Source: Actinomadura sp. NBRC 104412 (lineage in GTDB: Bacteria; Actinomycetota; Actinomycetes; Streptosporangiales; Streptosporangiaceae). Taken from it: 64,000 nucleotides of DNA. Shown here one piece after another: positions 18,401-27,067 of the stretch. The first letter of the stretch is position 1, and each line of letters begins with the position of its first letter. The notes under the pieces were generated by a model, which was not told the DNA's origin, did no database searches, and saw nothing but the letters and a program-made list of their open reading frames with translations. The stretch is taken from contig NZ_BSTM01000004.1 in NCBI RefSeq assembly GCF_030269515.1, positions 1 to 64,000 of the forward strand, written 5' to 3'. The translations under genes and the position numbers were made by a program.

Positions 18401-19537
18401 GAACTTGAACAGGTTGCGGAAGGGGGCGAGCGCCCCGTCCAGCAGGTCCCGCATCTGCGGGGCCAGCGGCCCCGGCACGTCGCTGATATGGCCGGCCGAG
18501 ATGATGGCCACCCCGCACAGCAGCGAGAGCAGGAGGAACGTGCGTTCGGGCAGGGCCCGGTGCACCAGCCCCGCCAGGCCGATCCCCGCCACGACCGCGG
18601 TGCAGAGCATCGGGAGCGCTTCCAGCGACAGGGCGTGCCCGAGCGGCCACCACACCAGCCCGTCCACGACGAGGTAGTTGACCCAGCGCTCCGCGCTGCG
18701 CAGCACGTTGACGAGGCCCGTCGGCCCCGTGGTGGTCACCGCGCGCTCGGTGTAGGCGAGCCAGTTGTACCCGTACGTGCCGGTCAGCAGGAGGGGCACG
18801 ATCCACCAGGAGGTCGCCACCGCCACCGCGGCCGACCACCACGCCAGCAGCCGCACCCGTCCCCGCGTCCTGCGCGGCCGTGTCAGCAGGTAGAGGAAGG
18901 GGACGACCAGCACCGCGACGGTCGCGCTGGCGTTGATCCCGCTACAGCAGGCGACCGCGATGCCGGAACGGGCCGCCGCCCGTACCCGGCCGTCGCCGCT
19001 TTCGACGGCCGTGACCAGAGTAACGAGCATCCACGGCAGCATCGCGACCGGCAGATACTCCGAGGACAGTTGCCCCATCGTCACCAGCGCATTCGGCGCC
19101 AGCGCGTACGCCGCCGCGCCCACCAGCCGGGTCTGGGGGCCGCCGACGCCCAGCCGCATCGCCAGCAGCCGGACGCCGAGGAACGCCGCGCACATCAGCA
19201 GCGCGAACCAGAACCGCTGGGTGATCCAGGCGGGCACGTCCAGCAGGTCGCCGAGCGCGTAGAACGGGCCCATCGGGAACAGGTAGCCGACCGCCTGGTT
19301 CTGCAACTGCCCGAACTGCTCGTGGTCCCAGGGATGCACGGCGCGGCCCAGGAACCCCAGCGGGTTCAGCGCCATGTCTATCTTGGTGTCGGCCAGGATC
19401 GCGCCGGGACGGGTGGAGAACGCCAGCGCGCCCAGCGCCAGGCAGCACACCACCGTCCGCAGCCGGTCGCGCAGCCGTGGATCGACGTCGGCCACGGCCA
19501 CGGTCCCGGCATCGGGCTCAGCCTGTCCGACGGCCAT
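15149..19537 (-). CDS. aftD: alpha-(1->3)-arabinofuranosyltransferase AftD
   Basis: A 1462-residue GT-C glycosyltransferase. The acidic first-loop motif GAILADTKIDMALNPLG (D50 and D54) follows TM1, and WDHEQFGQ comes next. About 11 membrane segments fill residues 25–440, followed by a large periplasmic part with two F5/8-type-C (discoidin-like) modules around 740–850 and 945–1060. Membrane segments return at about 1235–1380. The DUF3367 region and length (about 1400 in mycobacteria) fit AftD, which adds alpha-1,3-linked arabinofuranose from decaprenyl-phospho-arabinose to arabinan. The last 60 or so residues are low-complexity and antisense to the acyltransferase gene. It follows the GT4 gene by 32 bases. 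The arabinan acceptor is assumed from the family. Confidence 0.88.
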   Translation of the reverse strand: MAVGQAEPDAGTVAVADVDPRLRDRLRTVVCCLALGALAFSTRPGAILADTKIDMALNPLGFLGRAVHPWDHEQFGQLQNQAVGYLFPMGPFYALGDLLDVPAWITQRFWFALLMCAAFLGVRLLAMRLGVGGPQTRLVGAAAYALAPNALVTMGQLSSEYLPVAMLPWMLVTLVTAVESGDGRVRAAARSGIAVACCSGINASATVAVLVVPFLYLLTRPRRTRGRVRLLAWWSAAVAVATSWWIVPLLLTGTYGYNWLAYTERAVTTTGPTGLVNVLRSAERWVNYLVVDGLVWWPLGHALSLEALPMLCTAVVAGIGLAGLVHRALPERTFLLLSLLCGVAIISAGHISDVPGPLAPQMRDLLDGALAPFRNLFKFDALVRLPLALGLAHLLTVAARKRGVASGWPRTVRALLSAPVAAMVALGGIGVTAVAHGLAVPGEFTQVPRYWKDAATWLNARAGRQAVLAIPGAPFGEYLWGRPMDDLVQPMLTARWGLRQLVPQGSPGYTRALDAIEQQVRAGRSSPGLAEFLARMGVRYVLVRNDIRRETLRGGWPARIHQALDSSPGLSKVAAFGEPFGGDWIDDAVSAVNQKYQPLEVYEVEGAGPIAGLAHADDPVRVYGGPESLLAMADGGVLPRRPVLLNDDAPELGGAPVVTDSPRLVRRSYGELQQWSQTLTEEERPRATDILAEGWERYATTVTYGGGIRNVVASSSAAGDDAIPNSRKPDAVPFAALDGNGFTAWETGGWLGPTGQWLRVDFDRPRFVPWLTAQFGIQPRLGPPVTRVAVETERGVVEQPVRAVTDPQPLRSPAGTTRWLRIRITAVAVSPADRALTRAAIAELVIGGVKPTRTYTLPAPKAGNAGASYILSRAPGTAADCMKGAQRWVCSDSLGTRDEENTGFDRIFTATTAGRTELSGTAVLTDPKLIARYTQVRGATRVAASSANVSHPAAQARSAFDGDEGTVWVASPDDLEPTLAVRWRRPVRLSRLALTRPPGAGGPVEVLVEGVRGQAREVVSDADGRISFAPMVTDRLRLRFRPRSRLNPIQVGELEVPGVRPVPDVRAFPFQLNCGFGPQVRVGSETVPTAATGTMGDLLEGRPLTFWACRDVRLAAGANRLSSGPFDPFRIETAVLERPSTFSSVSAADELRPAQVLRWGAGERALRVDASRRSFLVVNENFNTGWEARVGGKELRPVRLDGWKQGWVVPAGTTGTVELTYRPDIAQRATVAIGLGLVLVLFLVAVRPWRPGRARARPPVSAGVGAPAALPGWAVVPLAAGLGGWVAGVPGHAVALATVLVYGWARRRETWARRPLASPWVPAVLLVAGTGCLATGYELRLLDNPLTPSGYLGDIVPQLLGVVILARVAAALWRPHRAGGEDPGASIELRWARPPVDRPRPAPSVPSRPSQPSAGNGRAAEPAAPPGSSSRSRLRWSPRASGEDRSAYSPGTNGRSTRTSRR

Positions 19538-19569
19538 TCTCGCGCGGGCTCCTTCCCCTGGTGGGCCGC

Positions 19570-20814
19570 TCAGCGGGGGACATCGCCGTCGCGCACGGCT
19601 TCCTCCACCCTCCGCGGCCCGGCGTCACCGTATCCCGGAACGGCCGCCGTGCCGTCCGGCGCCGGCCCGGCCGCCGCCACCGCCGCCGTGATCAGCCGGG
19701 ACCATTCCGCCGCCGTGCGCGTCCAGTCGAACAGGCCCGCCCAGTCCCGGCACGCGGACGCGATCACCTGCCGCCGTTCCGGGTCCGCCAGCTCCTTGAG
19801 GGCGCGCGCGGTCACCTCCGCCAGCTCGCCGGGGCAGTCCGGGTCGTCGGCGGCGAGCCAGCCGGTCGTGCCGTCGCGGACGGCGTCGCGCAGCCCGTCC
19901 ACGTTGTAGGCGACGGTCGGGACCCCCAGGGCCGCGGCCTCGATGACGCTCAGCCCCCACCCCTCGTACTGGGACGGGCTGAGGTGCAGGTCGGCGCGGG
20001 CGACCAGCGCGGCCTTGTCCTCCTCGGACACGAAGCCGTGGAAGACGACGACGCCCCCGAGCCCGCGGCGGGCGACCTCCGCGTCCAGCGCGGGGCGCTC
20101 GGGACCGTCGCCGATCACGTTCAGCCGTAACCCGGGATGCAGGTCCAGAAGATGCTCGGCCATGCCGAGCAGCCGTTCCACCCGCTTGTGCGCCACCAGC
20201 CGGGTGACGCACACCAGTTCCGGGTCGCCGGGCGGGGACTGGACCCGCCCCGACGGACGGGCGACCGTCGTGCCGTTGGGGACGATGTGGGCCACCCCCG
20301 TCCGGCCCAGCCGTTCCCGGACGGCCCTGAGGGTGGACGGGGAGACGCACACCAGCGTGTGCCGCCGGTAGACCAGGCGGCTCACCGGCCCCTCCACGAC
20401 CCGGCCGATCCATGCCACCCAGCGCGGGAAGTACAGCCCGAACTGCTCGTCATGCACATGGTGGATCAGGCAGAAGACGGCGACACGCCTCGGAAGGGCC
20501 CAGGGTGTGAAGAAGGGGATGCCGTTCTGGCAGTCGATGACCGCGTCGAACGACCGGCGGCGCAGGACGCGGCAGGCGACCATCCAGAGGAACACCAGCG
20601 GGTACACGGTGAAACGGCCGCCGAGCCTGACGAAGTCGACGCCGTCCACGCGGTCGCGGCGACGCTGCCCGCGCCCGCGGGACGTCACGTACGTGACCTG
20701 GGCGCCCCTCGCCGCGAGCCGCCTCGCCACCTCCCACGCGTACCGCTCCGCACCTCCCGCGGCCGGATGCCAGAGATCGCGCCAGTTCACGACCGCCAGC
20801 CGGATCCCGTTCAT
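19570..20814 (-). CDS. GT4-type glycosyltransferase (Rv0225-like)
   Basis: A 414-residue GT-B retaining glycosyltransferase. The start at 20814 (MNGIRLAVVNWRDLWHP) is set by the N-terminal Rossmann strand; the frame is open further upstream, but that region is taken by the DUF2613 gene. Signatures: GGAERYAWEVARRL at about residue 20, VCVTRLVAHKRVERLL, HGFVSEEDKAALVARADLHLS, and the EX7E motif in YEGWGLSVIEAAALGVP. It transfers a sugar from an NDP- or GDP-sugar in the cytoplasm, probably onto a lipid-linked envelope glycan. Counterpart of Rv0225 in the mycobacterial locus. Confidence 0.82.
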   Translation of the reverse strand: MNGIRLAVVNWRDLWHPAAGGAERYAWEVARRLAARGAQVTYVTSRGRGQRRRDRVDGVDFVRLGGRFTVYPLVFLWMVACRVLRRRSFDAVIDCQNGIPFFTPWALPRRVAVFCLIHHVHDEQFGLYFPRWVAWIGRVVEGPVSRLVYRRHTLVCVSPSTLRAVRERLGRTGVAHIVPNGTTVARPSGRVQSPPGDPELVCVTRLVAHKRVERLLGMAEHLLDLHPGLRLNVIGDGPERPALDAEVARRGLGGVVVFHGFVSEEDKAALVARADLHLSPSQYEGWGLSVIEAAALGVPTVAYNVDGLRDAVRDGTTGWLAADDPDCPGELAEVTARALKELADPERRQVIASACRDWAGLFDWTRTAAEWSRLITAAVAAAGPAPDGTAAVPGYGDAGPRRVEEAVRDGDVPR

Positions 20815-20857
20815 GCCGCGTGGGGTGCCCACGGGGAACGCGACCTCGGGTTCCGGG

Positions 20858-20989
20858 TCAGCGGTTGCCGTAGTTGTAGAGGGGCTCGGTGACCTGGTCC
20901 TGCTGCGCGCTGCTCGCCAGTTGGACCACGCTGAACGACGCCGCGGTGGCGAGCAGGACACCGACCAGAGCTGCGATGGCGATCCGCAT
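20858..20989 (-). CDS. DUF2613-family small membrane/secreted protein
   Basis: A 43-residue gene. The ATG at 20989 overlaps the stop of the preceding gene (TGATG), with AAGGGA upstream inside that gene. The peptide MRIAIAALVGVLLATAASF is one hydrophobic segment, followed by a short polar tail ending PLYNYGNR, the conserved end of DUF2613. In mycobacteria the DUF2613 gene Rv0236A lies next to aftD; finding it here between the Rv0226c-like and GT4 genes, upstream of aftD, supports both calls. Function unknown; a small partner of the AftD machinery is a reasonable guess. Confidence 0.75.
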   Translation of the reverse strand: MRIAIAALVGVLLATAASFSVVQLASSAQQDQVTEPLYNYGNR

Positions 20990-22692
20990 CAGGGGTCCCT
21001 TCGACGGGGGATACTGCCCAGTAATGCCGACACATTAGTGGCTCGCAGTACAATTGACCAGAAGATTGCGCCACTCATGACAATCCAGGCAGCAGTCACG
21101 GCAGCCACAGGCGGTCCGCTGTCCGGGACCACATCCGATGCCGTGATCCGGTACAGCAGCAGATCGTCCCCCCGCAGGACCGTGCCGGCACCCGGCAGCC
21201 GCCGCGGACCGGGGTCCGCCGCCGGGTCCCGGACGTCCACCACCACGTACCGCACGCCCGCCTCGCGCAGGGTCGCGGTCAGCGGCGCGCCCGACCTGAT
21301 CGCCCCGTCCAGCCGCCGTGCCTTGGGGTCCTCGGACGGGACGGTGGCGTCGCCCACGCGGAGCGCGTCGTTCACGATCACCCGGCGGTGCAGGTAGCGG
21401 GGCAGCGGGTCCAGAACGCGGCGGCCATGGTTCCAGGGGTAGCTGCGGTAGTAGGCCCAGGGGAGGACGAGGACATCCCCTGCGACCGGGTCGGCGTCGA
21501 TGATCTGCCGTGCCCGCGCCCAGTCGCCCGGGTAGTCCACGGACCGCAACTGGCCACCGGCGCCCCATGCCAGGGACGGCAACAGGGCGAAGGGTGCGAG
21601 CAGGGCCCCGTAGGCGACCGCCGAGTGCCCGGTTTCGAGCACCTTGTCCGCCGCCAGGGCCAGGCCCACCGCGACCACGACCGCCAGGGGCGCGACGAAC
21701 TGTTGGCCGTCGCGGAGCACCGCAAACCCCGACCAGAGGTCGATCGCCCCTTCGAGCAGGGAGGGCACGACCGCGCCCAGGGAGGCTGCGGCGAACCCCG
21801 CCGCCGCCGCGATCGCCGCCCCACGCCACCATGGCGCCATGCGTTCGCTACGCCGGCCGTAGGCCCCGTACGCCAACAACGCGCTCAGCACCACCGCTCC
21901 CCAGAGTGCGGCGGTCACCGGTGCCCCGTACCCGATGGGGACCGTCTCGCCGTTCCACACACCACCCAGGAGAAGCAGACTGCCCAGCGTTCCGAACGGG
22001 GTGTCCGCGCGGGCGGCGAACGCCTCGACCGCCACCCCCTCTCCGGGCACTCCCCCAGGACGCAACAGTCCGGGCACCAGCCACGGCAGGCTCAGCACGG
22101 CGAGGACGGCGGGCACCTTGGCGACCCCAGCACGCCGTCCCCGGGTCACCGCCACGGCCAGCGCGGCGATGCCGGAGACGGTGAGCGGCCCGTAACCGCC
22201 GATCGCCGCCGGGATCAGGGCGCGAACCAGGCGGCGGCCACCGCCGTGTTCATCCGCGCGCGACGCGGCGGCCACCACCCAGGGCAGCGCCGCGTACCCC
22301 AAGAGCAGAGCCCACTGCCCCAGGAGCAGACGCTCGGCGACGAACGGGTTCCACGCGTAGCAGACACCCGCGACCAGCCTCGGCACCAGCCGCCGGGACG
22401 GCACCAGCGACGCCGCCGCCGTACACGCCATCACGAACACCGCGAGCAGCAGCAGCCGTTGCGCGACCCACGCGGGCACCACCGTGCCCAGGGCGGCCGC
22501 GACGGCGTCGCTGGGCACCTGGCGCGGCACCGACCCGGTCAGCCCGAACGTCATCGGCGTGAACGCCGGATCGGGGACGAACACCATGTCGTAGGACAGC
22601 AGGAAACCGGGCGCGAGCCCCGGTCCCAGCGCCGCCAGCCCGAGCCCGAACCCGGTGAGGGCGGCGGCGAGGTGCCGCGTCCGGCCGTCCAT
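20989..22692 (-). CDS. polytopic membrane protein (Rv0226c-like)
   Basis: A 567-residue integral membrane protein with about 11–12 hydrophobic segments and an extracytoplasmic stretch at roughly 385–510. The first loop carries LSYDMVFVPDPAFTP, placed like the acidic first loop of GT-C transferases, and CYAWNPFVAERLLLGQWALL resembles the second conserved region. It is probably a GT-C-fold enzyme or a flippase-like partner in arabinan-type glycan assembly, like Rv0226c; no catalytic activity can be proven from sequence. Coupled to the DUF2613 gene downstream and 24 bases after the preceding gene. Confidence 0.7.
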   Translation of the reverse strand: MDGRTRHLAAALTGFGLGLAALGPGLAPGFLLSYDMVFVPDPAFTPMTFGLTGSVPRQVPSDAVAAALGTVVPAWVAQRLLLLAVFVMACTAAASLVPSRRLVPRLVAGVCYAWNPFVAERLLLGQWALLLGYAALPWVVAAASRADEHGGGRRLVRALIPAAIGGYGPLTVSGIAALAVAVTRGRRAGVAKVPAVLAVLSLPWLVPGLLRPGGVPGEGVAVEAFAARADTPFGTLGSLLLLGGVWNGETVPIGYGAPVTAALWGAVVLSALLAYGAYGRRSERMAPWWRGAAIAAAAGFAAASLGAVVPSLLEGAIDLWSGFAVLRDGQQFVAPLAVVVAVGLALAADKVLETGHSAVAYGALLAPFALLPSLAWGAGGQLRSVDYPGDWARARQIIDADPVAGDVLVLPWAYYRSYPWNHGRRVLDPLPRYLHRRVIVNDALRVGDATVPSEDPKARRLDGAIRSGAPLTATLREAGVRYVVVDVRDPAADPGPRRLPGAGTVLRGDDLLLYRITASDVVPDSGPPVAAVTAAWIVMSGAIFWSIVLRATNVSALLGSIPRRRDP

Positions 22693-22716
22693 CAGGCATC
22701 GAGGCCCTCGGTCGGG

Positions 22717-23931
22717 TCAGGAGGCGACGATGCGCAGCCTGGCGAAGAACTGGTTGATGTCGGGCCACATCGTGCGGTGGGTGTTGGGCACGGAGGCGAA
22801 CACCACCGCGGGCACCGGACGGCCGTTGTCGACCACCAGCGTCGCCACCACCTCACCGGTGGCGCGGACACCCGCCCGCTTGTAGGTCAGGTACGACGCG
22901 ACCAGCCAGCCCTTGCGCCCGTCCACGGTCAGCGCCTGCGAGGCGAGCGGCGCCGACTTGTGGGGGAAGCCGTAGTACTGCGCCTCGATGTTCTTGGCCG
23001 CCAGGACCGCCACGGACTGCACGCTCTCCGGCCCGGTGTAGGAGCTCTGTAGGCCCGGGTTCAGCCTGCCGACGAGCAGTTGCCCGTACCAGAGCCCGCC
23101 GCCGGACCGCTCCGTCACCAGCACCTGCTGCCCGGACCAGCCGGACGTGCCGAGCTTGTTCGCCTTGGTCGGGAGCTGCCACGGCGCCGCCAGCCGCGGG
23201 TAGGCCAGCCCCGACATCGGGTCGGTCACCATGCCGACGAGCCTGCTGGGCCGCCCGGGGAACCGCCGCAGCGGCTTGTCCGGCGGCATCTCGACCTGCG
23301 GCTCCTGCGGCTCGCCCGCGCTCGCGGTCTGCCCCGAGGCGCCCTGCTTCTCGCCGCCGCCGTCGTCGCCGCGCTGCTGGAGCAGGTACACCGCGCCCGC
23401 CGCCAGAAGCGCCAGCACCAGCACGCCGACCCCGGCCAGCAGGGCGACCCGGCCACGGCCGCCGCCCTCGTCGAAGGAGTCGCCCGAGGAGCGGCCGAGC
23501 TTGGCGTCCGCCGCCTGCTCGTCGGCCATCCACTCCGGCATCTGCCAGTTGCCGCTGCTCGGCTTGCCCGGCTTCGGCGGCGCCGACGGGCCCGTGGGCG
23601 TCACACCGGCGTACTGCGGGTCGCCATCGCCGTCGAACAGCGAGTCGTCGAACTGCCGCTGCGCCGGCCGCCCCGCCTCGGGCTGCCCGAACTCCGGCCG
23701 CCCGGCAGCGGCGGGCTGCCAGGGCTCGGGCCCGGGACCGGACCCCTCCGGCGCGGGGGTCTCGCCCATGGGCGCGACCTTCACGTCCTCTCCGGCCGCG
23801 GAGGCATCGGATCGTCCTCCGGGCTCGGGCTTCTCCACCTCGGGCACGGTCACCCGGACGCTCTCCTCATGATCGGCGGGGTTGTCGCTCATGTCGGTCC
23901 CGCGCCCCGCACGCTCCCCCTCATCGGACAT
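22717..23931 (-). CDS. single-pass membrane protein with extracytoplasmic domain
   Basis: A 404-residue protein: a long acidic/Pro-rich cytoplasmic region (about 1–155), one membrane segment (VALLAGVGVLVLALLAAGAV), then an extracytoplasmic domain of about 200 residues with the ISxGLAYPRLAAPW-type segment and a RAGVRATGEVVATLVVDNG strand near the end. No family is recognised. The ATG at 23931 lies 7 bases after TAACGT (complement of 23939–23944) with no Shine–Dalgarno, suggesting a leaderless message; a GTG 9 bases upstream would fall inside that box. It is the first gene of the leftward run leading to aftD. Confidence 0.65.
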   Translation of the reverse strand: MSDEGERAGRGTDMSDNPADHEESVRVTVPEVEKPEPGGRSDASAAGEDVKVAPMGETPAPEGSGPGPEPWQPAAAGRPEFGQPEAGRPAQRQFDDSLFDGDGDPQYAGVTPTGPSAPPKPGKPSSGNWQMPEWMADEQAADAKLGRSSGDSFDEGGGRGRVALLAGVGVLVLALLAAGAVYLLQQRGDDGGGEKQGASGQTASAGEPQEPQVEMPPDKPLRRFPGRPSRLVGMVTDPMSGLAYPRLAAPWQLPTKANKLGTSGWSGQQVLVTERSGGGLWYGQLLVGRLNPGLQSSYTGPESVQSVAVLAAKNIEAQYYGFPHKSAPLASQALTVDGRKGWLVASYLTYKRAGVRATGEVVATLVVDNGRPVPAVVFASVPNTHRTMWPDINQFFARLRIVAS

Positions 23932-24017
23932 GCGGGCCACGTTACGGCAAGATCACTCATCCGGACGGCGCCGGTCATCACGGTCCGGGAACAGCTTGCC
24001 GACGGTCGCCGCCCGGC

Positions 24018-24815
24018 TCAACGGGCCACCTGCGGGTCCCCCTCGACCGCTGTGAGCTGCGCAGACTCGTCCCCGAGGCGTTCGCGGACGAGCAGCGTCC
24101 CGCCCGCCACCGCGCCCGGCATGGCCAGCACGGCGCCCAGCGGTATGAGGAACACCACGACCGTCGCGACGCCCAGTCCCAGGACGAGAGGACGGTTCCT
24201 CTTCATCAACGCGAACCTCTCCCGGCGCAGCACCCCGCGCCGCTCCAAGGCGACGGAGGTGAGCTCGCCCGCCAGGAGATACCCCGACACGAACGCCGCG
24301 GCCACCGGGACCACGGTCTGCCCGATCAGCGGGATGAAACCGCAGACGAAGAACGTGACGGCGAAGCACAGCGCCACCAGGCCCAGCAGCACCGCGTCCT
24401 CGACGGCCCGCCGGATCGACGTCAGCAGCGGCACGTCCGGCTCCGGCGGCGCGCCGCCCCGCGACTCCTCCACCTTCACCGAGATGCTCTCGTAGAACGG
24501 GTCGCCGACCAGCAGCGTCAGCGCGGTGAACGTGAGCACCGCCAGGAAGAGCGACGCCCCGAACACCGCGACGCCCGCCACCACCCTGGTCGCCTTCCGC
24601 ACGCCGTCCGACCAGTCGTCGGCGAACGGGGTCAGCCAGCCCGCGACATCGTCCAGGTTCCAGGCCAGCACGCCGAGCGCCGTCCCGTACAGCACCAGCA
24701 CGATCAGCGCGGGGATCAGCCCGAACAGCCACTGCGCGGGCCGCGCCGCGACCCAGCCGAGACCGCGGACGAGGTATCCGGCACCGTCGAAGAAGTCCCT
24801 GAGCGCTTGCCTCAC
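24018..24815 (-). CDS. EI24/CysZ-family membrane protein
   Basis: A 265-residue protein with about five hydrophobic segments and the EI24 pattern: an N-terminal FFDGAGYLVRGLGWVAARP, LVGDPFYESISVKVEE after the third segment, and the FVCGFIPLIGQTVVPVAAAF region. CysZ members carry sulfate; actinobacterial EI24 proteins are uncharacterised. It begins with GTG overlapping the SDR stop (GTGA), so it is translated together with that gene. Confidence 0.75.
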   Translation of the reverse strand: MRQALRDFFDGAGYLVRGLGWVAARPAQWLFGLIPALIVLVLYGTALGVLAWNLDDVAGWLTPFADDWSDGVRKATRVVAGVAVFGASLFLAVLTFTALTLLVGDPFYESISVKVEESRGGAPPEPDVPLLTSIRRAVEDAVLLGLVALCFAVTFFVCGFIPLIGQTVVPVAAAFVSGYLLAGELTSVALERRGVLRRERFALMKRNRPLVLGLGVATVVVFLIPLGAVLAMPGAVAGGTLLVRERLGDESAQLTAVEGDPQVAR

Positions 24816-25678
24816 GAGGCCAAGCTATCGCTCCCCAAGCCGACAAGAACGGCCGAACGCGCCCAGACCGCCGCGCGCAGCCCCGGGTCCTTCCGTGCGC
24901 CCACCACCGGCAGCAGCCGCGCCCCCGCCATCGACGGATGGAACCGCCCCGACTCGAAGCGCTCCTCGACCGCCAGCCTCACCGGCGTCCGCGCCCCCTG
25001 CGACGGGGTTCGGACGAGCGGCGTGCGCGCCATCACCCGCATCATCCGTTCCACCCCTGGGGCGTCCCGTCCCAGGCTCGTCGCCACCAGGCCGGGGCAG
25101 ACCGCGTTCACGGCCACACCCTTGACACGCTCCGCCAATTCCTCGGCGAACAGGATGTTGAGCAGCTTGGACCGCGCGTACACCCGCATGGAGCCCAGCG
25201 CGCCGTACGTGCCCGGCTCGGCGAACCGCTCCACGTCCAGGCGTCCCGCCCTGCGGTGCATCTCGGAGGTCACGACCACCACGCGCGAGGGCGTCGCCTG
25301 CGTCAGCCGCTCCAGCAGCAGGTTGGTCAGCAGGAACGGGCCCAGATGGTTGGTCGCGATCATGCGGTCGTAGCCGTCCGCGCTCACCTTCGCCCGCAGA
25401 TGGTGGACGCCCGCGTTGTTGACCAGGACGTCGATCCACTCGTACCGCTCGCGCAGCCGGTCGGCGACCTTCCGCACGTCGGCGAGCACCGACAGGTCCG
25501 CCTCGAACAGCTCGGCCTCGGCCCCCGGCGCGCTCGCCACGATGTCCTCCACCGCGGCCCGCGCCCGCACCGGATTCCTGCAAATGAGGCCGAGCCGGTA
25601 GCCGCGCCGGGCCAGCTCTCGGGCGATCTCCTTCCCGATCCCCGAACTGGCCCCGGTCACGACGGCGATCTTCTGCAT
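24812..25678 (-). CDS. short-chain dehydrogenase/reductase
   Basis: A 288-residue SDR. The cofactor motif is TGASSGIGKEIA (about residues 7–18), NNAG at about 83, a Ser in VVVTSEMHRRAG, and the catalytic YARSK. It resembles the retinol-dehydrogenase/WW-oxidoreductase-like group that reduces or oxidises lipophilic carbonyls with NAD(P). The ATG at 25678 follows GGGAGGGTGAGGG. Substrate unknown. Confidence 0.82.
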   Translation of the reverse strand: MQKIAVVTGASSGIGKEIARELARRGYRLGLICRNPVRARAAVEDIVASAPGAEAELFEADLSVLADVRKVADRLRERYEWIDVLVNNAGVHHLRAKVSADGYDRMIATNHLGPFLLTNLLLERLTQATPSRVVVVTSEMHRRAGRLDVERFAEPGTYGALGSMRVYARSKLLNILFAEELAERVKGVAVNAVCPGLVATSLGRDAPGVERMMRVMARTPLVRTPSQGARTPVRLAVEERFESGRFHPSMAGARLLPVVGARKDPGLRAAVWARSAVLVGLGSDSLAS

Positions 25679-25810
25679 GCCCTCACCCTCCCGCGCGCAC
25701 CTCACGTTACGGAAGACCGGGGACCGAAGGCACGGCTCACCCCGGCGCGCACCAGAGCCGCGGCGGTACGCACCGGGGTCCCCTTCGGGGCTCTTCGGGG
25801 CGCCGCGGGC

Positions 25811-26917
25811 TCAGAAGACCTCGACGCCGAAGGTCTCCAAGGGCTCGGTCACCGGCTGGAAGAAGGTGACGCCGCCGATGTCGCAGTTGCCCGAACCGCC
25901 GGACGTCAGCCCCAGCGCGGTCGTCCCGCTGAACAGCGGCCCGCCGCTGTCACCGGGCTCCGCGCACACCGTCGTCTGGATCATGCCGGTCACGGTGCCC
26001 TCGGGGAAGTTCACGGTCGCGTTCACCGCGGTGACCTCTCCGGTGGAGACGCCCGTGGTGCTGCCGCTGCGCGCGACCCGCTGGCCGACCACGGCCTCGC
26101 CCGCCTCGGTGATATCGCGGGTCTGCCCGTTGTAGAGGTTGACCTCGCCCTCGTCCTCGGCGCCCGGCTCGGTCCGGACGAGCGCGAAGTCGTCCCCGGG
26201 GAAGCTGCTTTCCACGGTCGTGCCGAGGGCCTGCCGCCCCTGCTGGTCGGCCGTCCAGTTCAGCACGGCGTTGCCGCAGTGCCCCGCGGTGAGGAAGAAG
26301 TTCTCCCCGCCCCTGCGCACGTTGAACCCCAGCGAGCAGCGCGAGCTCCGCCCGAAGATCGCGTCCCCGCCGACGGCGAACGTGCGGAGCCGCCCCGGGA
26401 TCCGCACCATCCGCACCGACGACCCCAGCCGCCGCGCCAGGCTTCGCGCCGAGGCCATCGGCGCGCCCTTGACGGTGTCGTCCGTCCAGACCACCACCTG
26501 CGAGGTCGCCGGGTCGATCGCCCAGCCCGTGCCCGGCACGTCGCCGAACGACTCGCGCAGGGTCCCCGTGATCCTGGTGAGGGTCGCGGGGTTCCGCCTC
26601 ATCATCTTCGGCACCGCGCCCGCCGCCCGTACCGTCGCGGCGTCGGTGGCGTTGGTGACCGTGACGACCGTGCGCCCGCGCGAGTCGAGGTACGCTCCGG
26701 CCGTCCGGTTCCCGAGCCGGGCGACGAGATTCCCCACATCGTCCGGCGCGCCCCTCGACTTCTGCTGGACGCCTCCCGCCAGCTTGGCCTCCCGGTCGCC
26801 CTCCGCACGCTCCGGCTGCCCCACGACCAGCGCCCCCGCCACCAGTCCCGCGGATCCGGCGACCGCGGCGGTCGCCCATATCGCCCGGGTCCGCTTCGAA
26901 CCGTCCCGACGCCTCAT
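25811..26917 (-). CDS. streptogrisin-like secreted S1 protease with pro-domain
   Basis: A 368-residue pre-pro-protease. An N-terminal signal/anchor (about 12–33) is followed by an alpha-lytic-type pro-domain to about residue 186, then the mature chain opening near [14 protein letters not shown]. The triad is H213 (TAGHCG), D243 (DDFALV) and S324 (GDSGGP). Cysteine pairs 194/214 and 318/345 match streptogrisin disulfides. ATG 26917 follows GGGAGGG. Family members are secreted, auto-processed chymotrypsin-like proteases. Standalone transcription; convergent with no immediate partner. Confidence 0.88.
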   Translation of the reverse strand: MRRRDGSKRTRAIWATAAVAGSAGLVAGALVVGQPERAEGDREAKLAGGVQQKSRGAPDDVGNLVARLGNRTAGAYLDSRGRTVVTVTNATDAATVRAAGAVPKMMRRNPATLTRITGTLRESFGDVPGTGWAIDPATSQVVVWTDDTVKGAPMASARSLARRLGSSVRMVRIPGRLRTFAVGGDAIFGRSSRCSLGFNVRRGGENFFLTAGHCGNAVLNWTADQQGRQALGTTVESSFPGDDFALVRTEPGAEDEGEVNLYNGQTRDITEAGEAVVGQRVARSGSTTGVSTGEVTAVNATVNFPEGTVTGMIQTTVCAEPGDSGGPLFSGTTALGLTSGGSGNCDIGGVTFFQPVTEPLETFGVEVF

Positions 26918-27067
26918 GCGCCCTCCCAAGCTCGGTGGAACCACCTACGCCTGGGACATACGGCGCCTCACCCGACCCGAGTTCAGCCCCGCGGCGGGAC
27001 ACCCGGCCACGCGGGGACAGGACAATGGCCCGGATCTCATAACTCGATACCGAACACGGAGGTCCTG

